Shown: positions 25,554 to 35,272 of the stretch, piece after piece | Layout of the letters: the number at the start of each line of letters is the position of its first letter | Position numbering within the stretch: position 1 is the first letter of the stretch | Source: Muribaculaceae bacterium | GTDB taxonomy: Bacteria > Bacteroidota > Bacteroidia > Bacteroidales > Muribaculaceae | Length of the DNA stretch: 64,000 nt | Assembly (NCBI GenBank): GCA_017548365.1 | Contig: JAFZAC010000043.1 | Location: 1-64,000, forward strand | Reading direction: 5' to 3' | Made by a program: the position numbers and the translations under genes | The notes under the pieces: generated by a model | Told to the model about the DNA's origin: nothing | The model's input: the letters and a program-made list of their open reading frames with translations, nothing else | Database searches by the model: none

Positions 25554-26314
25554 TACGAGCGTTGAAACTTGCTGTGGCTGTGGCATTGTGCCTGGCCGTA
25601 GCTATGCCTGCAAGGGCACAGTTTGATGGCAAGGAAGGCAAGGACTTCGGGCTGTGGATGACTGTTGGCGTGGAGAAGAAGCTGAGCAAGAAGTGGAGCT
25701 TGGGCGCCGAGTTTGAATACCGTCTCAAGGACAATATAGAGGAAGGTAAAGGTTGGGGCGCGCCCAGCCGCTGGAATGTTGCTGTGGGCGCCGAGTACAA
25801 GGTGCTTCCCACGTTGAAACTGGATGCTGGCTATAAGTTCATGCGCGATTACTCGCTGCCCGAGTGGAACGAGGCTCAGCAAGAGGAGACCGAGGCTTAT
25901 TGGGGCACCAAGCACCGCATCTATGCTTCGGCAACTGCCACTTTCAAGGCTCACAACGTTAAGATATCGCTGCGTGAGCGCTGGCAGTACACCTATCGTC
26001 CTGAGGTGCCTGATGTAACCTACGACTGGGAAAAAGACCGCCTTGAGCCAGTGAAGGGTAAGGGCAAGAATGTAGTTCGCTCTAGGCTGCAAGTGTCGTA
26101 CGACAAGAAGAAGGCATGGTATGAGCCTTATGCTTCGGTCGAGGCCTATATCTCCAACGACTTCAAGGTGCGTTACACCGCCGGATGCGAGTTCAAGCTC
26201 AACAAGCATAACTCTGTTGATGTGTTCTACCGCTACATCGACATCTATGAGGATGACAACTACAACAACCGCGACTCACACGTAGTGGGAGTAGGGTATC
26301 AGTTTAAGTTTTAA
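25550..26314 (+). CDS. DUF2490 outer-membrane beta-barrel protein
   Basis: A 254-residue exported protein. Signal peptide residues 1-23 (ending PARAQ). The mature part alternates aromatic and polar residues in about twelve strands (GLWMTVGVEKKLSKKWSLGA, VAVGAEYKVLPTLKLDAGYK, KISLRERWQYTYR) and ends in VVGVGYQFKF with a terminal Phe, typical of outer-membrane barrels. DUF2490 proteins are porin-like with unknown cargo. Translationally coupled to DUF4956, so a polymer made at the inner membrane might leave by this barrel; that is inference. Confidence 0.85.
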   Translation: MIRALKLAVAVALCLAVAMPARAQFDGKEGKDFGLWMTVGVEKKLSKKWSLGAEFEYRLKDNIEEGKGWGAPSRWNVAVGAEYKVLPTLKLDAGYKFMRDYSLPEWNEAQQEETEAYWGTKHRIYASATATFKAHNVKISLRERWQYTYRPEVPDVTYDWEKDRLEPVKGKGKNVVRSRLQVSYDKKKAWYEPYASVEAYISNDFKVRYTAGCEFKLNKHNSVDVFYRYIDIYEDDNYNNRDSHVVGVGYQFKF

Positions 26315-26340
26315 AGGAAGTTGTGCTAATAATAAGATAC

Positions 26341-26371
26341 AAAAACATCGCAACATGTTGCGATGTTTTTT
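26341..26371. terminator. Bidirectional terminator
   Basis: Near-perfect palindrome AAAACATCGCAAC / GTTGCGATGTTTT, with A-run on one side and T-run on the other. It serves the DUF2490 gene (plus) and the Nudix gene (minus), whose stops face each other. Confidence 0.9.
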
Positions 26372-26383
26372 ATTTGAAGTGAG

Positions 26384-27073
26384 TTAAAACTCAAGCATGA
26401 AGCTCTTGTGCTTGAGTTCGTTGTATTTTTCGGGGTTGAACTCAAAAAGGAATGGCTGCCTGCGGGAGTCTTCTCCATTGCGTTCCACTTGGGTGAGAAG
26501 TTCCAGATGCTGCATCTTCTTATAGAAATTGCGGCGGTCGAATTTTACCCCCAAAATTGCCTCATAGAGCAGCTGCAGCTGCTTGATGGTGAATTGCTTG
26601 GGCAGTAACTCGAAACCTATGGGCTCGAAATGAATCTGCTTCCTGAGTTCATTGGATGCCATGCGCAAAATGAGGTCGTGATCAAAAGCGAGTGCTGGTA
26701 CCGCGGTGAGGTCAAACCACTCGGCGCGCGCGGCGTCATCGCCTCCCTTCACTTCTTGCAGTCGCACTAGGGCATAATAGGCAATTGTGATTACTCGCTC
26801 TCGAGGGTCGCGGTCGGGAGTGGAGAAGGTATGGAACTGTTTGATGTAGGCAGTTTTCAACCCTGTTTCCTCCTGTAGCTCACGTACGGCTCCCTGCTCG
26901 GCATCTTCATCCATGCGTAGGAATCCGCCTGGCAACGCCCATTTTCCCTTGTAGGGGTCTATACCACGCTCCACTAGGAGCACTTTGAGATTGGTGCCGT
27001 CAAATCCAAAAATCACACAGTCGGTAGTGACCGCTGGATGCGGATACCGGTAGCAATATTTTTTCTCTTCCAT
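26384..27073 (-). CDS. Nudix hydrolase with winged-helix C-terminus (NrtR-like)
   Basis: A 229-residue protein. Residues about 10-140 are a Nudix domain (strand TTDCVIFGFDGTNLKVLLVERG; Nudix box GFLRMDEDAEQGAVRELQEE with all catalytic acids). Residues 150-225 are a winged helix (LPKQFTIKQLQLLYEAILGVKFDRRNFYKKM). This fusion is the architecture of NrtR-type regulators of NAD and sugar metabolism, in which the Nudix part binds ADP-ribose-like ligands. Here the Nudix box is intact, so it may still hydrolyse. No NAD or pentose gene is adjacent. TACCTTTGC at 27098-27106 is its promoter box. Confidence 0.85.
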   Translation of the reverse strand: MEEKKYCYRYPHPAVTTDCVIFGFDGTNLKVLLVERGIDPYKGKWALPGGFLRMDEDAEQGAVRELQEETGLKTAYIKQFHTFSTPDRDPRERVITIAYYALVRLQEVKGGDDAARAEWFDLTAVPALAFDHDLILRMASNELRKQIHFEPIGFELLPKQFTIKQLQLLYEAILGVKFDRRNFYKKMQHLELLTQVERNGEDSRRQPFLFEFNPEKYNELKHKSFMLEF

Positions 27074-27097
27074 AATGCGTTAACGTGTATTATTTAC

Positions 27098-27106
27098 GCA
27101 AAGGTA
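27098..27106 (-). promoter_or_regulatory. -7 box of the Nudix regulator
   Basis: TACCTTTGC on the minus strand, 24 nt upstream of the ATG at 27073. Confidence 0.65.
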
Positions 27107-27326
27107 AATGGTCTTTTTCAATTATCCAAATTTTTAGCGTAAAAATTACATATTTGACAGTGTTTTGATGTGGTGCTGGAAAAAAGTGATAAAATAAGTG
27201 TCAAGAGTTAAGTATTAAGAGTAAAGTGTTAAGTGGAGCCACTGGGGACGTGCTGGCCTTCGGCCAGCGCTCCATTTTTTAAGTTTTGAGTGAAGTCGCT
27301 GGGGCAGGAGGGGCGCAATATAAAAC

Positions 27327-27360
27327 AACTGCCACGGGAGTGGGGTGCTCTTATGGCAGT
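27327..27360 (-). terminator. Terminator after the exported-protein gene
   Basis: Minus-strand stem AACTGCCA / TGGCAGTT around an 18-nt partly paired loop, followed by GTTTTA. Lies about 33 nt after the stop at 27393. Confidence 0.6.
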
Positions 27361-27392
27361 TTATAGTGGTGTGAAAAAGGAAGAAGCGGAAA

Positions 27393-27995
27393 TCAACACT
27401 CGAAGACTTTCTCGTTGGGTCGTTTTTGTTTTTTCTTGATTTCTTGTTCTTCTTTTTCGGCGTCTTCCTTTTTCTGGATTTTCTGCTTTGGTTTTTCTCG
27501 CTCGTTGGGCTGCTGGTTGTTGTTCTCGGAGAAGCTCTTAATCATGTCTTCGACAGTCTCTTTGTTGCCAACGATGTAGTTCACAATGACTTCGAGAACG
27601 GTGGGCGTTTTGTCGCTCACGAGGTAGCAGATGATGCACTGCGAGCCGTCGGGCATGGTTCCCAGCAACGAGTAGCACTTGAAGCCTTTTACCTTTATCT
27701 CCTTGAGCTTTGTTTCATACATGTTGAAACCCAGTGCCCGGCTTTTAAGTGCTTCGTTGAGGTTTTTCTTGTTGGTGTTCTCGTTCTTGGTGTATCGTTG
27801 CAGAGTCATGACCATGTCGTCCCAATTCACTTGTGCCGAGTTAGGGTCTTGGAAGAAGTCGAATGGCACGTAACCGTCGTCGGGCCCCTCAAAAGCGATG
27901 TTGAACTTGTCCCAGGTGTAGATGCGTGCTTGCATGGAGCTGGCAAGAGTGACAACAATTGCAGCAAAGAATAATATGAGTCTTTTATAGTTCAT
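27393..27995 (-). CDS. Exported protein of unknown function with charged tail
   Basis: A 200-residue protein. Signal peptide residues 1-23 (ending SMQARIY). The mature domain has mixed alpha/beta character (FNIAFEGPDDGYVPFDFF, GFKCYSLLGTMPDGSQCIICYLVSD). Residues 160-195 are a Lys/Glu-rich helix of the type KPKQKIQKKEDAEKEEQEIK. No family recognised. It starts 11 nt inside the GH25 gene's end, so the two are coupled; it could modulate or accompany the lysozyme. Confidence 0.65.
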   Translation of the reverse strand: MNYKRLILFFAAIVVTLASSMQARIYTWDKFNIAFEGPDDGYVPFDFFQDPNSAQVNWDDMVMTLQRYTKNENTNKKNLNEALKSRALGFNMYETKLKEIKVKGFKCYSLLGTMPDGSQCIICYLVSDKTPTVLEVIVNYIVGNKETVEDMIKSFSENNNQQPNEREKPKQKIQKKEDAEKEEQEIKKKQKRPNEKVFEC

Positions 27996-28851
27996 CGTCG
28001 ATAATGTATTCGTCTTGTTCGTTAATTAAAGTGGAGTCGATTTGGTTGTTGTCGAGTTGGATAGGAGTCAGGTCTTCGAGCCATTTGAGCCATTGCTGCT
28101 CGTTTCCATTGAAGACATTGAGGTCAACGTCGCCCCAAATGCCTTTCACGCGTCCCCAGTGGCTGTATTGCTGCATTTGGTGGGGAATGTGCCGAATCCT
28201 GTCAGGCTGCTTGAACGAACATAGCCACAGGTTGATGTTGATTTGTCCGTTCTTGATGTATTTCTTGTAGCCGTCACCGTTGGTGTAAATCATGACCTTG
28301 TGCCCGCGCGAACGCAGGTTGTCGAGCATTGCATCGAGGTGTTTCTGCGTGCGCTCGTCCTTGATTTGGTCGTCGTTGCTCCAATCCTCCACATCAATCA
28401 CGAGCGGCAGGTCGAGTTTGCGCCCACCCACCATTTCAAGGAAGTTCTTGGCCTGATTGAGCCCGTCGGTCTTTTTCCTGAAGAAGTGATAAGCGCCCAC
28501 TTTTAGTCCCGCGCGTCGCGCCTTTTCATAGTTTGTCGAGAACTTGGAATCCTGATAATCCTCGCCCTCGCTGGCTTTTATGAATACAAAGGAGTATCCG
28601 TCGGCTTTCACCTTGTTGAAGTCGATGTCGCCGTTATGAGCCGAGACGTCGATACCCACAATGGGATACTTGTTGCGGTCGATGACAATTTCTCCTCGCC
28701 ACCAGTGCTGGATGTCGACGCGGTTCTTATAGGCCCAGTAAAGAACAGCACCAGCGGCCACAAGCAGCACCGCCAGCCCAGCGAGGACCAGCTTGAGAAT
28801 CTTACGCTTGCGTGCGCTTGATTCGGGTGTGCTTGCAGTTGTTTTCTTCAT
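27985..28851 (-). CDS. GH25 lysozyme-like muramidase
   Basis: A 288-residue protein with one N-terminal TM helix (about 15-40, KLVLAGLAVLLVAAGAVLYWAY) and a GH25 domain. Motifs: PIVGIDVSAHNGDIDF, FVFIKASEGEDY, VGAYHFFRK, LPLVIDVEDW (catalytic acid pair) and WGDVDLNVFNG near the end. GH25 enzymes cleave the beta-1,4 bond between N-acetylmuramic acid and N-acetylglucosamine. The membrane anchor suggests periplasmic wall remodelling, not phage lysis. First gene of the pair. Confidence 0.88.
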   Translation of the reverse strand: MKKTTASTPESSARKRKILKLVLAGLAVLLVAAGAVLYWAYKNRVDIQHWWRGEIVIDRNKYPIVGIDVSAHNGDIDFNKVKADGYSFVFIKASEGEDYQDSKFSTNYEKARRAGLKVGAYHFFRKKTDGLNQAKNFLEMVGGRKLDLPLVIDVEDWSNDDQIKDERTQKHLDAMLDNLRSRGHKVMIYTNGDGYKKYIKNGQININLWLCSFKQPDRIRHIPHQMQQYSHWGRVKGIWGDVDLNVFNGNEQQWLKWLEDLTPIQLDNNQIDSTLINEQDEYIIDDEL

Positions 28852-28897
28852 GGTTGTAAAAGTAATGTGTGGAGAGAGTGAAGAAATATGTTTCGCT

Positions 28898-29437
28898 TTA
28901 GAAAAGCGGGAAATTGTTGGTTGTGTAGATATACTTGCTCTCGAAATCCTGCTGCGACATGGTGAGCATCATGATTCCCTGGATGAGGGCGACAATAGCT
29001 ACTACAGTTGCTAAAACTCCACAGGATACTAAAGATACAAGCAAGAATACGATGCCAGGAGTTGACTTACCAAGATAGAAATAGTGAATTCCTAAAGCAC
29101 CAAGGAATATTGCCAACAATCCTGCTATACCACGGCTCTTGCCCGAGGGGCCATTAGCAAAAATGTCATTGCTTGCTGGTGCTTGCTGATAGGCACCATA
29201 TTGCTGCTGATATCCTTGCTGCTGCTGTCCGTAGGGTTGTTGCTGTCCATAAGGTTGTTGCTGTCCATAGGGTTGTTGCTGTCCTGGTTGAGCATTGTTC
29301 CCAGCGTTGAACACAGGGGGCTGCTGTCCGTTGGCAGCTTGAAACTCAGTGCCACAATAAGGGCATTTAATGCTGCTTACCTCAAATTGAGTGTTGATCA
29401 TGTTGCCGCAAGATGGGCATTTATAGTTAATTGACAT
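28898..29437 (-). CDS. TM2-domain protein with zinc ribbon
   Basis: A 179-residue protein. Residues 5-31 are a zinc ribbon (CPSCGN, CPYCGTEF). Residues 45-85 are a linker of PYGQQQ repeats. The C-terminal half is a TM2 domain: a short helix (GIAGLLAIFLGALGIHYFYLGK) and a second (GIVFLLVSLVSCGVLATVVAIVALI). TM2 proteins are small membrane proteins of unsure function. Lies 50 nt downstream of yidC; probably co-transcribed with it or from the same promoter region. Confidence 0.8.
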   Translation of the reverse strand: MSINYKCPSCGNMINTQFEVSSIKCPYCGTEFQAANGQQPPVFNAGNNAQPGQQQPYGQQQPYGQQQPYGQQQQGYQQQYGAYQQAPASNDIFANGPSGKSRGIAGLLAIFLGALGIHYFYLGKSTPGIVFLLVSLVSCGVLATVVAIVALIQGIMMLTMSQQDFESKYIYTTNNFPLF

Positions 29438-29487
29438 AGTTATATGAATTATTGATTTTGTACTATAATTTATTTGTTGATTCTTGG

Positions 29488-31569
29488 TTAACGGCGACGC
29501 TTATTGTTGCCCTTGGCAGCTGCGCGCTTCTGCTGCTCGGCTTGACGCTGTGCTTCCTCGAGACGTGCCATGAAACCGCTCTTCTTCTTGGGTTTCTTGG
29601 CATTCTCGGCCATTACGGCTCTCACTTTGTCTTCCTTGACCATCATGCGTGTGATGTAGGTCTGGATAATTGTGATGAGCAGTGATACGAAGTAGTAGTA
29701 GCTAAGTCCAGCAGCGTAGGTGTTGAAGAACACGAGGAACATCAATGGCATCAAGTACATCATCCACTTCATGCCGGGCATCTGGCTCGACGACTGCGAC
29801 TGCATGTTGATGTAGGTGTAGCCAATGTTGGTGACGGTCATGAGCAAGCAGAAGATGCTCAAATGGTCGCCCAGGAACGGTATGCTGAAGGGCAGCGAGA
29901 TAATCGCGTCGGGGGCGCTCAAGTCGGGAGCCCACAGGAACGACTGTCCTCGCAGGTCGATGCTCGATGGGAAGAACCAGAACATGGCGATGAGGAACGG
30001 CATCTGCAGCAGCATGGGCAAGCATCCTCCCATGGGGTTGGCTCCTGCCTGCTTGTAGAGCTCCATCGTCTTTTGCTGCTTCTTCATGGCATCTTCTTGG
30101 TTAGGATATTTCTCGTTGATTGCCTGAATGTCGGGCTGCAGGATTTTCATCTTGGCCTGCGACATATAGCTCTTGTAGGTCAACGGCCACAAGGCGAGTT
30201 TGAGCAGGATGGTAAGAACCAGGATTACGAGACCGAGGCTCCAACCAAACTTGCACAACCAGTTGAACACTGGCATCACGATGCCTGAGTTGATCCAGCG
30301 GAACAGCGTCCATCCGAGCGATACGAGACGAGTGAGGTGCAAATCCTCTTTGGGTGAGAACTTGTCGTAGCTCGAGAGCAGCGCATAGCGGTTGGGACCG
30401 AAGTAGAAATAGAACGATGCCGGTGCAGGATTGGTTGACTGGTATTCGACTTGAGAGTTGATGGTAATATCCTTCAAGTAGGTGTTATAATCCTTCGGAT
30501 TCTTATCTTTGTCGAACGCAGTGCTTGAGAAATTGGCTCCATTGAATGATTGGTTGGCGATGAGCACTGAAGAGAAGAACTGGCTCTTGCCCGAAATCCA
30601 CTTGATGCGCTCTTGCACTTTCTCGTCCTTTGTGCCATTCTCGCTCAGGTTGCTCACATCGTCGTTGTCGCCCTGAATCTTCCAGTAGAGTGCGCTGTTG
30701 CGCTCCTCAAACTGCTTACCGGCTTCCTGTCGCTTGATTTTCTGGTGCCAAGCGAAGTCCATAGTGCTGATGTTGGTGGGAATCACCTTGTCCATGCTGC
30801 TTTGCAGCACTTCCATGCGCAGCATGTAGGAGTCTTTCACGAGCGTGTAACGCAGGCTCCACTTCGCTCCTCCTTCGAGGTCCATGGTCATAGTCACCGA
30901 GCTGTCGGTTTGTTCTTCGGGTTTGAAGAAGAAATCGCGAGTGTCGTAGCGTTGGGTTTGAGCATTGAGAATGAAGCTGTAATCGTTGTTCTCGGGATTT
31001 ATTATTTCGACAGGAACACTCTTGTGGTTTTTATAGTCCTCTTGAGTGCGGTAGGCGCGATAACCTTTGAGGGTTGCTCGGTTTACCATCGCACCCTTGG
31101 TGCTGATTTCTATCTTGATTGAGTCGTTCTCGAGTGCTATAGTTTTTTCTTCTCCAGTGAGATTAGCGCTGAAAGCCGAAGCCTGGGCATATTTTTCTAA
31201 TACCTTCTTGACCTCCTGGACCGCCAGATTCTGTGCTCTGGGGTCGTCGCTCTTGGCAACAGCGAGCGCACTCAAGTCGATCGACTTGTTTTCTATTTTT
31301 ATTGTTCCAGTTGCTTTGCCGTCCTTGTTGACGAGTTGCACGCCGTCCATTGTTATTTCACCGTTTTTGGCGGTGAGAGTGTCGAGAAGAGTCATCTCGG
31401 CTGCGGTGAGTGTGTCAACACTGGCGTTAGAGGCAGCTTTATCGGCTGTCTTTTCGGTGGTTTGTGCCTGCTGCTTGTTTTGTGCGTTCTCGTCTTTGGG
31501 TTGGAAATACATGAAACCAAAGATGACTGCGCACATGAGCAACATGCCTATTACCGTGTTCTTGTCCAT
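29488..31569 (-). CDS. yidC: Membrane protein insertase YidC
   Basis: Inserts membrane proteins with or without SecYEG. 693 residues, as usual for Bacteroidetes. N-terminal TM helix (residues 3-22, NTVIGMLLMCAVIFGFMYF), a large periplasmic P1 domain (about 80-370), then the conserved five-helix 60KD_IMP core from about residue 400 and a basic C-terminal tail (RRAAAKGNNKRRR-like) that binds ribosomes. Two ATGs in tandem; the second is chosen because the protein then starts MDKN. Lies 54 nt after pyrG, the common Bacteroidales gene order. Confidence 0.95.
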   Translation of the reverse strand: MDKNTVIGMLLMCAVIFGFMYFQPKDENAQNKQQAQTTEKTADKAASNASVDTLTAAEMTLLDTLTAKNGEITMDGVQLVNKDGKATGTIKIENKSIDLSALAVAKSDDPRAQNLAVQEVKKVLEKYAQASAFSANLTGEEKTIALENDSIKIEISTKGAMVNRATLKGYRAYRTQEDYKNHKSVPVEIINPENNDYSFILNAQTQRYDTRDFFFKPEEQTDSSVTMTMDLEGGAKWSLRYTLVKDSYMLRMEVLQSSMDKVIPTNISTMDFAWHQKIKRQEAGKQFEERNSALYWKIQGDNDDVSNLSENGTKDEKVQERIKWISGKSQFFSSVLIANQSFNGANFSSTAFDKDKNPKDYNTYLKDITINSQVEYQSTNPAPASFYFYFGPNRYALLSSYDKFSPKEDLHLTRLVSLGWTLFRWINSGIVMPVFNWLCKFGWSLGLVILVLTILLKLALWPLTYKSYMSQAKMKILQPDIQAINEKYPNQEDAMKKQQKTMELYKQAGANPMGGCLPMLLQMPFLIAMFWFFPSSIDLRGQSFLWAPDLSAPDAIISLPFSIPFLGDHLSIFCLLMTVTNIGYTYINMQSQSSSQMPGMKWMMYLMPLMFLVFFNTYAAGLSYYYFVSLLITIIQTYITRMMVKEDKVRAVMAENAKKPKKKSGFMARLEEAQRQAEQQKRAAAKGNNKRRR

Positions 31570-31625
31570 CATATTTGTATATCGTTGGTAAGTGTAAATT
31601 TTAAAGTTTTACAATCAATTAAAAA

Positions 31626-33561
<1,936 letters not shown>

Positions 33562-33999
33562 ATGGAAAACTACAAAAGCGACTCAGTTATTATCGACCAT
33601 AACATAGAAGTTATTTACAGCAAGTTGAGCGATCCCAGTGTGTTTAAAGCCCATATAGATCAGAACATCGACCGTCTGCCCGACGAGGCGCGAGAGCACC
33701 TTGACAAGGTGAAGTTTGAGGAAGACGGCATCAGCATCGACTCGCCCATGGGAGCTATGAAGCTCAGCGTGAGCGATAGCGTGGCACCCACAATGGTGAA
33801 ATATGTGGCGCAGTCATCGCCAGTGCCATTCGGGCTTACCGTAAACTTGGAGGCAATAGATGAGGAGCACACTCAGAGCATTGCCGAGATAAACATCGAG
33901 CTTCCCATGATGCTTCGCGCCATGGTGGGCAGCAAACTCGAAGAGGGTGCTAAAAAGCTGGGTGAAATGATTGCCAAACTGCCCTATGGGAACCTTTAA
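33562..33999 (+). CDS. Small SRPBCC-like cytoplasmic protein
   Basis: A 145-residue soluble protein. The pattern VIIDHNIEVIYSKLSDPSVF, then strand-rich ISIDSPMGAMKLSVSD and VKYVAQSSPVPFGLTVNLEA, and a terminal helix (MVGSKLEEGAKKLGEMIAKL) matches the START/SRPBCC helix-grip fold that binds hydrophobic ligands. No known ligand. Lies alone, followed by heptamer and decamer repeats. Confidence 0.65.
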   Translation: MENYKSDSVIIDHNIEVIYSKLSDPSVFKAHIDQNIDRLPDEAREHLDKVKFEEDGISIDSPMGAMKLSVSDSVAPTMVKYVAQSSPVPFGLTVNLEAIDEEHTQSIAEINIELPMMLRAMVGSKLEEGAKKLGEMIAKLPYGNL

Positions 34000-34002
34000 A
34001 TA

Positions 34003-34090
34003 ATGCATAATGCAGAATGCATAATGCACAATCAGTCTTAGCTATTCCTAGTCATTCCTAGTAATTTCTAGCAACTCCTATCCTATTCTA
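34003..34090. repeat. Heptamer and decamer repeats after the SRPBCC-like gene
   Basis: AATGCAT/AATGCAG heptamers at about 34003-34032, then period-10 units (ATTCCTAGTC, ATTCCTAGTA, ATTTCTAGCA) to about 34090, overlapping the comF stop. Confidence 0.75.
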
Positions 34091-34790
34091 GCTGCGCTGC
34101 TGCGAGGGTGAAAAGGGAGATTTTCACCCCTGGGATGGCGTCTTTCAGTGCTGTGGCACAGGCGAGCAGAGTGGAGCCTGTGGTCACCACATCGTCAACA
34201 ATGAGAATGTGCTTCCCGCGAAGCTCTTCCACGTGGCGCTTGCTTGCGCCATACATTCCCTGAGTGCTTTTCAGGCGCTCGGCAGCGTCTTTGTGCGTCT
34301 GTGTCGAGTGTTCATGTAGCGCTTTCAGCGCCTTTGTCACAGGGAGCCCGGTGGCCTTGGCGATGCCTTGTGCCAGATACTGGCTCTGGTTGTATCCACG
34401 GCTGGCTAGCTTGGTGTAGTGCAGCGGTACGGGGACGATGACATCGATGTCGTCAAAGAAATGACTGTCTTTCATGTCTCGGGCGGCACGCTCGCTGAGC
34501 CAGCGCCCCAGGGTGGGCATGTTGCGGTACTTGAGGTCGTGAAGAATCGATGCGTAAGGGTCGCCCTTTTGGTAGAAAAAATAGCTGGCGCAGTGTTCTA
34601 TAGGGACTTTTCCCGCCATAATCTGCTCAAATGGGTTGAAGTTGATTTCCTCATAGTGAGTGCGCGGAATGTTCATCAGGCACTTGCGGCACAGGAATTT
34701 CTCGTCACCGTCAAGCGGTTTGCCGCACACCGAGCAGGTGCGAGGCATGAACACGCCGGCAGCACTTGTCAAGAGGTCTTTAATTTTCAT
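34083..34790 (-). CDS. comF: ComF-family phosphoribosyltransferase-like protein
   Basis: A 235-residue ComF-like protein, associated in other bacteria with DNA uptake or transport and later processing of transforming DNA. Zinc-finger N-terminus (CSVCGKPL, CRKC, residues 19-41) and PRTase domain with the ILIVDDVVTTGSTL PRPP loop. recX overlaps its start by 11 nt. It is the last gene of an ATPase - recX - comF unit. Confidence 0.85.
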   Translation of the reverse strand: MKIKDLLTSAAGVFMPRTCSVCGKPLDGDEKFLCRKCLMNIPRTHYEEINFNPFEQIMAGKVPIEHCASYFFYQKGDPYASILHDLKYRNMPTLGRWLSERAARDMKDSHFFDDIDVIVPVPLHYTKLASRGYNQSQYLAQGIAKATGLPVTKALKALHEHSTQTHKDAAERLKSTQGMYGASKRHVEELRGKHILIVDDVVTTGSTLLACATALKDAIPGVKISLFTLAAAQLE

Positions 34791-35265
34791 CTCTACAGGA
34801 AATTAGACGTGAGACAGCAGGGAAGAACAATGCAGGCTCAAAGCCGCGTGAGGCTGCAAACCGCAGCAGCGAGGCACGGGCTTGTTGCGGATTCTTGTCA
34901 TTGAGAGTTCGCGCCTTGGCTTCAAGCGCCTCGTTGAGGATTGAGGTATATTGCTCTTCGTCAATCTCGCTCAAGGCATTGTCGATGTATTCCTGCTCAA
35001 CACCTTTTCCCTTAAGCATATATGCAATTTTGACACGTCCCCAGCCGTTGAAGCGCAGTTTGTCACGGCAGTAGGCGCGTGCAAACCGTTCGTTGTCGAG
35101 ATAACGCTCCTGTTTGAGGCGTGAGATAATGGCATCGGCATCTCTTGTGCCTATACCCCAGTCACGCAGCTTCTTGCGCAGGTCGCCCTCGGCGTGCTCG
35201 CAGCGCGCACACAAGGTCGCCAGCCTCAGATATGCATTTTCGGGAGTTATCTCTTTCCGTGCCAT
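34780..35265 (-). CDS. recX: Regulatory protein RecX
   Basis: Binds RecA filaments and modulates recombination. 161 residues; helical throughout with the RecX three-helix repeats (LRKKLRDWGIGTRDADAIISRL, LRFNGWGRVKIAYMLKGKGVEQEY). Downstream comF overlaps its stop by 11 nt; the upstream DUF4143 ATPase ends 7 nt away. Confidence 0.85.
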   Translation of the reverse strand: MARKEITPENAYLRLATLCARCEHAEGDLRKKLRDWGIGTRDADAIISRLKQERYLDNERFARAYCRDKLRFNGWGRVKIAYMLKGKGVEQEYIDNALSEIDEEQYTSILNEALEAKARTLNDKNPQQARASLLRFAASRGFEPALFFPAVSRLISCRDEN

Positions 35266-35272
35266 ATAATAG

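Larger units (their letters stand above)
27074..27392. other. Intergenic region with repeats and hairpins
   Basis: Holds the Nudix promoter box (27098-27106), a heptamer tract (GAGTTAA, GTATTAA, GAGTAAA, GTGTTAA at about 27200-27236), a GCTGGCC-TTC-GGCCAGC hairpin at about 27250-27267 with downstream T-run, and the terminator of the next minus-strand gene (27327-27360). Confidence 0.6.

Noticed and set aside
27985..28851. Phage endolysin (from the GH25 domain)
   Set aside because: The N-terminal membrane anchor, the coupled exported protein and absence of holin or phage genes point to a cellular wall enzyme.
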